The position numbers were made by a program, and so were the translations under genes. Below the pieces are notes generated by a model. That model ran no database searches and was not told the DNA's origin. It was given only the letters and a program-made list of their open reading frames with translations. From Clostridia bacterium (lineage in GTDB: Bacteria > Bacillota > Clostridia > Oscillospirales > Acutalibacteraceae), in assembly GCA_024404025.1 (NCBI GenBank), contig JAKSQP010000006.1, positions 1-64,000 of the forward strand: DNA of 64,000 nucleotides. Direction: 5' to 3'. Position 1 is the first letter of the stretch. Each line of letters begins with the position of its first letter. This document shows, one piece after another, positions 58,994 to 64,000 of this stretch.

Positions 58994-61173
58994 TATTTGA
59001 CCGATTTGAAATACTTTTTGAAGCTTGTGCCGTCATCAAGGCTGAATTCATTGAGGCAGAGACCTGCATTCATAAGCAGCGCTCCCGAATAAACCTCATT
59101 CGTTTCTTCGTCAACATAATATTTTTCCGGGTCAAGTCCTTTAAGGCGAAGGAAGAACGGTCTGTCCTCCGGCTTTCTCATAACAACACTTGTAACGAGA
59201 GCCTCATTCTTATCCTCGGAAACGAACATCCATGCCGCTCTGAAATGATTTTCAAAGGGACTGATCAGTCTGTAAAGGTCTCCGAAATGGATAACATCAT
59301 AATACTTATGATATTCTTTGACCTGTTCTTTGATGGTCACCTGCTCTTCCTCTGTGAATCTGTTCGGGTCTAATTCATAGCCGAAGGAGCCCCAGAGAGC
59401 AACATTTCCCTTTGTTTCATATCCGGCTCTTCTGCTTGCGGAAACATGAGCGCCCATGGTGTTTGCCGGATAGCACATTGAAGTGCCAAACTGTATCGAA
59501 AGTCTCTCAATCGGGTCTGTGTTGTCGCTCGTCCATATCTGCGGCGAATAATAAAGCATGCCTGCGTCAAATCTTCCGCCTCCTCCGGAACAGTTTTCAA
59601 TCAGCATATCGGGGAAATCTTTTGTAAGTCTGTCCATTATCTCATAAGTGCCGAGAACAAAACGGTGAGCGATTTCCTTCTGCTGATCGGCAGGATAGCC
59701 TGCCGAACCGATTTCGGAAAGGTTGCGGTTGAAATCCCATTTGAGATAATCAACCTTATTGACCGAGAGAACTTTATACATCTCGTTATAAATATAATCA
59801 CGAACATCCCTGCGGCTGAAATCTATAACATACTGATGCCTTGCAATTGATTTTTCTCTGTTCGGCACATGGATGCACCAATCGGGATGCTCACGATAAA
59901 GATTACTGTCTCTTGAAATCATTTCCGGCTCATACCAGATGCCGAATTTAAGTCCGAGAGCGTTGATTCTTTCGATAAGATACGAAAGAGGTCCGCCGAG
60001 CTTTTCTTCGTTGACCTGCCAGTCGCCGAGCGCTCTTCTGTCATCAAAGCGGTTGCCGAACCAGCCGTCATCCATAACTATCATATCAACGCCGAGTTCT
60101 GCAGCTTTCTTTGCGAAAGAGACTATCTTGTCGCCGTCAAAATCCATTCCCGTTGCTTCCCAGTTATTGATAAGAAGCGGACGCTTTATGTCTTTCCATT
60201 TTCCTCTGATAAGATGCTTTCTGTAAAGACGGTGGAAAATGCGGCTCATTTCGCCGATGCCCTTGTCGGAATAAACCATAACCGCTTCGGGCGATGAAAA
60301 TGTTTTGCCCGGCTCAAGCTTCCAGCCGAAGCCGTCGGGATTGATGCCGAGAAGCACTCTTGAGCCTGAATTCTGATCAACCTCAACATCAAATGAGAAA
60401 TTGCTGCTGTAAACAAGATTGAAGCCGTAAGCCTCGCCGAAATCCTCCGTTGCATCATTGGCAACGATTGCGCCGAAGGGATTCTGATGGTGGCTTGATG
60501 AGCCTCTCTTGCTTGAAGCCGTCTGTCTGCCATGAGCAAGAGGTCTTCTTGCAACGTTTCTTTCCTTGCTCCACTTACCGTAGAGGGTTATCATATCGTA
60601 ATTGCTCGTCTGGAAATCAACACATGTGCTGTAAATTCTTTCGATTTCAACGGTCTTATCGGAATTGTTGATAACCTTAACGCTTCTCGTCATTGCTCCG
60701 AGCTTTTCAAAAACGGAATAATAAAGGATCGCCTGGATTCCTGTTACCTTATCCTCTGTGAGAATTTCGAGAGTTGTCACATCGCTGTCATCTGACGCAT
60801 AGAGAGATGGAAGTCCGTCAATTCCGGGCTTGCCATTATAGATTTTATGGGAAACATAGCGCACATCAGTTGAATTGTTGCCGTCTGCATTTCTGACTGC
60901 AAATGCGGAAAGTCTGAAATCACCCGTGCCCTCGCAGGGATATTCAAAGGTGCAGTTATCCGGTGAAAATCTGCCGTCCTCAATGTTGATGTTAACGGGA
61001 CTGAATGAAGCAAAACCGCCCTTGAACTTCAGATTTTTAAGGTTATAATCGGGGATTTTTGCGCCGTAATAAAGATGAAGAAGATAATTTTCATCATAAA
61101 TTTCAATAACATAGCTTGAATTTGCCGTATCAAGCTTGAAAATCTTTTTTTCGCTGTCAAAAATAATGGGCAT
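58993..61173 (-). CDS. Cytosolic GH36 alpha-galactosidase
   Basis: A 726-aa intracellular alpha-galactosidase of the classic GH36 size. N-terminal super-sandwich to about 320. RPLLINNWEATGMDFDGDK begins the barrel, followed by DDGWFGNRFDDRRALGDW, GIWYEPEMIS, nucleophile Asp480 in YLKWDFNR and acid/base Asp550 in WTSDNTDPIER. CSGGGGRFD lies between them. No signal peptide. It is second after proC (11 bp), in one minus-strand unit. With the exported GH36 at 48438 it gives the cell two compartments for alpha-galactoside breakdown. Confidence 0.95.
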   Translation of the reverse strand: MPIIFDSEKKIFKLDTANSSYVIEIYDENYLLHLYYGAKIPDYNLKNLKFKGGFASFSPVNINIEDGRFSPDNCTFEYPCEGTGDFRLSAFAVRNADGNNSTDVRYVSHKIYNGKPGIDGLPSLYASDDSDVTTLEILTEDKVTGIQAILYYSVFEKLGAMTRSVKVINNSDKTVEIERIYSTCVDFQTSNYDMITLYGKWSKERNVARRPLAHGRQTASSKRGSSSHHQNPFGAIVANDATEDFGEAYGFNLVYSSNFSFDVEVDQNSGSRVLLGINPDGFGWKLEPGKTFSSPEAVMVYSDKGIGEMSRIFHRLYRKHLIRGKWKDIKRPLLINNWEATGMDFDGDKIVSFAKKAAELGVDMIVMDDGWFGNRFDDRRALGDWQVNEEKLGGPLSYLIERINALGLKFGIWYEPEMISRDSNLYREHPDWCIHVPNREKSIARHQYVIDFSRRDVRDYIYNEMYKVLSVNKVDYLKWDFNRNLSEIGSAGYPADQQKEIAHRFVLGTYEIMDRLTKDFPDMLIENCSGGGGRFDAGMLYYSPQIWTSDNTDPIERLSIQFGTSMCYPANTMGAHVSASRRAGYETKGNVALWGSFGYELDPNRFTEEEQVTIKEQVKEYHKYYDVIHFGDLYRLISPFENHFRAAWMFVSEDKNEALVTSVVMRKPEDRPFFLRLKGLDPEKYYVDEETNEVYSGALLMNAGLCLNEFSLDDGTSFKKYFKSVK

Positions 61174-61184
61174 AATTTTTCTCC

Positions 61185-61994
61185 TTATTTATTACTTGCC
61201 ATTTTGTTGTCTTTTTCAACGGCTTTGTCAATAGCCGTGATAACGGCATTTTCAAATCCGCATTCCTTGAGCGCACAAACGCCTTCAATCGTTGTGCCTG
61301 CAGGCGAGCAGACATTATCAATCAGAGCGCCGATGGATTTATCGCTTTCAAGAAGCATTTTTGCGCTTCCCATAAGCATCTGCGCCGCCGCCTTCCTTGC
61401 GTCTGCCACAGTAAGGCCGTATTTAACGCCGGCTGTTTTGAGCGCATCGGCAAACATATAGGCATAAGCGGGTGCGCAGCAGGCAACGGCTGAAAAAACA
61501 GCAAAATATTTTTCCTCAAGCTCAATTGCCTTGCCGAAGCATGAACAAAGCTTCATTGCAAACGCCTTTTCATCCTGCGGAACATTTTCATTTGCGCAGA
61601 GCGCCGTCATGGATTCCGAAACAGCCGCATTGATATTCGGCATAATTCTGATTATTTTTGCATCAAAGCCGAGAGAGGAAGCGATAGTTCCGATTTCCGT
61701 TCCGGCGGCAGTTGAAATAATAAATGAATTCTTCGCTTTCATATCCTCGCTGACGGATTTGAGCAGAGAAGCGGCGTCCTTGGGCTTGACCGCCATAACG
61801 AAGCCGTCGCAATTTTTAACAACATCGTTTGCAGATGCCGCAGCGCTGACCGAAAGTTCTTTTGAAAGCTCCTGCATTTTCGGAGCGAAAACATCATAGA
61901 TAAATATATTTTCCGGAGCGATAAAGCCTGAGGCAACAACACCTCTGATGATTGCACTTGCAAGATTGCCCGTGCCGATAAAACCTAATTTCAT
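61185..61994 (-). CDS. proC: Pyrroline-5-carboxylate reductase
   Basis: Last step of proline synthesis: NAD(P)H reduction of pyrroline-5-carboxylate. MKLGFIGTGNLASAIIRGVVASG is the cofactor-binding start. FVMAVKPKDAASLL and RIMPNINAAVSESMTAL are in the middle. The C-terminal signature is LIDNVCSPAGTTIEGVCALKECGF. Length 269 aa is normal. AAGGAG precedes the ATG. It is followed at 11 bp by the GH36 gene, an unusual pairing with no obvious metabolic link. Confidence 0.95.
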   Translation of the reverse strand: MKLGFIGTGNLASAIIRGVVASGFIAPENIFIYDVFAPKMQELSKELSVSAAASANDVVKNCDGFVMAVKPKDAASLLKSVSEDMKAKNSFIISTAAGTEIGTIASSLGFDAKIIRIMPNINAAVSESMTALCANENVPQDEKAFAMKLCSCFGKAIELEEKYFAVFSAVACCAPAYAYMFADALKTAGVKYGLTVADARKAAAQMLMGSAKMLLESDKSIGALIDNVCSPAGTTIEGVCALKECGFENAVITAIDKAVEKDNKMASNK

Positions 61995-62011
61995 TTTGCT
62001 AACTCCTTATA

Positions 62012-62045
62012 GAAAAAGCGCAAAGCATCAAACGCTCTGCGCTCA
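62012..62045 (-). terminator. Terminator after mscL
   Basis: Minus strand AGCGCAGAGC pairs with GCTTTGCGCT (one mismatch; 62034-62043 with 62017-62026), then TTTTTC. Confidence 0.8.
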
Positions 62046-62058
62046 GACGATTCAACAA

Positions 62059-62496
62059 TTATTTTATTTCAGATGTGCAATGGGGGCACTTTGTTGCATC
62101 AATTGCAATTTCGCTCTTGCAGAAAGGACAAACCTTTGTTGTAGGCTCTGCGGGAGCTTCTTCAACTTTCTTCGCTGTTTTTTCCGAAAGCTTGTTAAGT
62201 GCCTTAACAATGCAGAAAATAACGAATGCCATGATAAGGAAGTTGATGATTGCGCTGATGAAGTTGCCGTAATTGAGAGTCGCAGCTGTTTCGCCTTCAC
62301 CGAGAACAACCTTCCACTCGCTGAAGTCGATTCCGTCGGTAAGAAGGCTGATAGCAGGCATAACGATGTCGTCAACAAGCGATGAAACTATCTTCTGGAA
62401 TGCACCGCCGATGATAACGCCGACTGCAAGGTCAATAACATTTCCTCTCATAACGAATTGTTTGAATTCGCCGAAAAATCCTTTTGCTTTACCCAT
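62059..62496 (-). CDS. mscL: MscL mechanosensitive channel with C-terminal zinc ribbon
   Basis: Large-conductance mechanosensitive channel that releases solutes on osmotic downshock. KGFFGEFKQFVMRGNVIDLAVGVIIGGAFQKIVSSLV (about 4-42) is the N-terminal helix and pore TM1. TM2 is near 78-100 (FISAIINFLIMAFVIFCIVKAL). In place of the usual short helical tail it ends in a zinc ribbon with CPFC and CPHC pairs (about 125-142). GGAGG precedes the ATG. Own transcript with terminator. The ribbon may form a metal-bound cap on the pentamer. Confidence 0.95.
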   Translation of the reverse strand: MGKAKGFFGEFKQFVMRGNVIDLAVGVIIGGAFQKIVSSLVDDIVMPAISLLTDGIDFSEWKVVLGEGETAATLNYGNFISAIINFLIMAFVIFCIVKALNKLSEKTAKKVEEAPAEPTTKVCPFCKSEIAIDATKCPHCTSEIK

Positions 62497-62543
62497 ATTT
62501 TATACCTCCAAAAATGTATACATATAATGTATCAAAAAATCTC

Positions 62544-63422
62544 TCAAAGGTCAACACCTTCGAGGTTAAAATCCGGAATAAATTTTTCGGTTGAAGAACT
62601 TTTGCTCTGAAAAAAGCAGTTTTCAAAGCCGAGGTCAAAAATTTTATCCTTGACTATCGAATATTCTCTTGAAGAAAGCGGCCTGTCTATCGGCGGCATA
62701 TTCTTCGCTTCGCCGAACGGAGTATACTGCCTCATAACGCTGATGAATGTTTCTTCAGGTAAATTTTCTCTGACCCACGAAAAAATTTTCTGCGTTTGCG
62801 AAATGTTGCCCGGAAGCACCATGTGGCGGATTATCAGTCCCTTCTCAGCAATGCCGTTTTCATTGGTTTTGAGATTTCCGACCTGGCGGAACATTTCAAG
62901 CACCGCCTTTGACGCAAATTCAAAGTAATCCGCCGCTCCCGAATATTTCTTCGATATTCCGCTGTCAAAATACTTTATATCCGGCAGATAAACATCAACA
63001 AGACCCTCAAGCATTTTCAGCGTTTCAACCTTTTCATAGCCGGACGAATTATAAACCACCGGCACGGGAGAATCATATTTTTCAAGGGTTTTCGCAAGCA
63101 TCGGAGCATAATGGGTCGGCGTTACGAGATTGATATTGTGAACACCCTTTTCAATCAGAGAATCAAATATTCTCATAAGACGGTCTTCGCTGATCTCTTT
63201 CCCGAAGGCTCTGTGGCTGACCTCATAATTCTGGCAGAAAACGCAGCCGAGACTGCACCCCGAAAAGAAAACCGTTCCCGATCCTCTTTCGCCGCTGATG
63301 CACGGTTCCTCCCAGAAATGAGGAGCAGCTCTTGCAATTTTATATTTTTCACGCGCTCCGCAGACACCGGTATTTTTCTTTCTGTCTGCATTGCACCCTC
63401 TCGGGCAGGCTGAACAAATCAT
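62544..63422 (-). CDS. Radical SAM protein, PflA/PflX-like activase
   Basis: A 292-aa radical SAM enzyme. Cys56-x3-Cys60-x2-Cys63 (GCSLGCVFCQN) binds the 4Fe-4S/SAM cluster. The extra N-terminal cysteines (CSACPRGC, then CG at 21) are those of the PflX-type group related to pyruvate-formate-lyase activases. The middle DIKYFDSGISKKYSGAADY and LIIRHMVLPGN are typical. The start at 63422 is set by GGAGG, shortening the longest frame by 25 residues. Divergent from coaX. The protein it activates is not in the window. Confidence 0.88.
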   Translation of the reverse strand: MICSACPRGCNADRKKNTGVCGAREKYKIARAAPHFWEEPCISGERGSGTVFFSGCSLGCVFCQNYEVSHRAFGKEISEDRLMRIFDSLIEKGVHNINLVTPTHYAPMLAKTLEKYDSPVPVVYNSSGYEKVETLKMLEGLVDVYLPDIKYFDSGISKKYSGAADYFEFASKAVLEMFRQVGNLKTNENGIAEKGLIIRHMVLPGNISQTQKIFSWVRENLPEETFISVMRQYTPFGEAKNMPPIDRPLSSREYSIVKDKIFDLGFENCFFQSKSSSTEKFIPDFNLEGVDL

Positions 63423-63491
63423 ATTTTTCCTCCGAAAACTTATTCCGAAACTAATTATATACCCGCTGTCAACCATTGCAAGATATTTTAT

Positions 63492-63520
63492 TTGCATTTT
63501 TCGGTATTATATTGTATAAT
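63492..63520 (+). promoter_or_regulatory. Promoter of coaX
   Basis: TTGCAT (63492-63497), 17-bp spacer, TATAAT (63515-63520), then GAGGTAAAG before the ATG. Confidence 0.75.
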
Positions 63521-63553
63521 TAAATGAATTTTTAAATATAGAGGTAAAGTGAA

Positions 63554-64000
63554 ATGTTTCTTGCAATAGACATTGGAAACACCAATATAACAATGGGCGT
63601 TTATGACGGCGAAAAATCAGTCTTTCTTTCAAGGCTTGCAACGGACCGCTCAAAAACGCCGGATCAATACGCAATTGAATTCAGGCAGATCTTTCATCTC
63701 TATGATACTCACCGTTCAAGCTTCAGCGCTTCTGCCATAAGCAGCGTTGTGCCGGAACTTTCGTCAACAATATGCGAAGCGGTTGAAAAGGTTACGGGAT
63801 GCTCTCCGATGATTCTCGGACCGGGAATAAAAACCGGAATGAACATTCTCATTGATAATCCCGCCCAGCTCGGAGCAGACCTTCTTGCGGGCTGCGTCGG
63901 CGCTGCCGCTCTTTATCCCCTGCCCGCTCTTGTTATTGACCTCGGAACTGCAAGCAAGGTCAGCGTTATTGATAAAAACGGCGCATTCTGCGGTTGTGCG
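63554..64000 (+). CDS. coaX: Type III pantothenate kinase (5' part, cut by window end)
   Basis: First step of coenzyme A synthesis, ATP-dependent phosphorylation of pantothenate. The 149 codons visible run open to the last base. MFLAIDIGNTNITMGVYDG is the CoaX phosphate-binding start, GPGIKTGMNI and PAQLGADLLAGCVGA are the pantothenate/dimer motifs (here with Asn-Pro-Ala-Gln-Leu-Gly-Ala-Asp), and VIDLGTASKVSVID the second phosphate motif. About 110 more residues are expected beyond the window. GAGG lies 10 bases upstream of the ATG. Confidence 0.93.
   Translation, partial: MFLAIDIGNTNITMGVYDGEKSVFLSRLATDRSKTPDQYAIEFRQIFHLYDTHRSSFSASAISSVVPELSSTICEAVEKVTGCSPMILGPGIKTGMNILIDNPAQLGADLLAGCVGAAALYPLPALVIDLGTASKVSVIDKNGAFCGCA

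Overview
The window reads as chromosome from a spore-forming, anaerobic Gram-positive bacterium of the Clostridia, most like an uncultured gut member of the Oscillospirales/Ruminococcaceae. The grounds are forespore sigma-G and SpoIIID, strong AAAGGAG/GGAGG ribosome sites, frequent TTG and GTG starts, AGA-rich arginine codons in most genes, two GH36 alpha-galactosidases and a GH43 enzyme, inositol catabolism genes and a ferredoxin-type aldo/keto reductase. No transposase, phage gene, CRISPR array or rRNA was found. The species cannot be named from sequence alone.

Layout. 0.2-9.8 kb (+ except one gene): GH43 glycosidase, secreted metallophosphoesterase, spoIIID, iolG, a nested pair of MITE-like repeats, an anchored YobA-like protein on the minus strand, then a secreted alpha/beta hydrolase and a secreted PHP-domain protein. 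9.8-14.4 kb (-): queA-tgt, yajC-TIGR04086-lipoprotein and sigG. 14.6-17.4 kb (+): asd-dapA-dapB. 17.4-20.2 kb (-): iolD-iolE. 20.4-22.3 kb (+): tRNA-Lys, diaminopropionate ammonia-lyase, nitroreductase. 22.4-31.2 kb (-): secreted phosphatase, thiN, a tetR-MMPL-lipoprotein operon with twin operators, and DUF2975-HTH-DUF4173. 31.4-36.9 kb (-): guaB-ppa-Gfo/Idh and pdxK-thyA-folA.

37.1-46.9 kb (+): the most unusual block. Two paralogous secreted ceramidase-like proteins occur with an Fe-S aldo/keto reductase, an SGNH esterase, an orphan PTS EIIC-like membrane protein, an MFS carrier, a RodA/FtsW protein and a PHP protein. 47-52.8 kb: FAD oxidoreductase (-), secreted GH36 (+), a second copy of the MITE-like repeat, MATE and YgjV (-). 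52.9-64 kb: copper ATPase (-) with a C-terminal CopZ-like domain that has its own internal start, DUF1846 (+), secreted papain-like protease (+), cytosolic GH36-proC (-), mscL (-), radical SAM activase (-), and the 5' part of coaX (+), cut by the window end.

How it fits together. Plant or host glycan use (GH43, two GH36, inositol genes) sits beside a set of exported hydrolases acting on phosphate esters, peptides and probably lipids or amides. Housekeeping clusters (lysine/diaminopimelate, queuosine, dTMP/folate, GMP) lie between them. The points most worth follow-up are the twin 276-bp repeats with TA flanks, the CopA-CopZ internal start, the Tritrichomonas-type IMP dehydrogenase and the ceramidase-like pair whose zinc ligands are kept while the serine loop is not.
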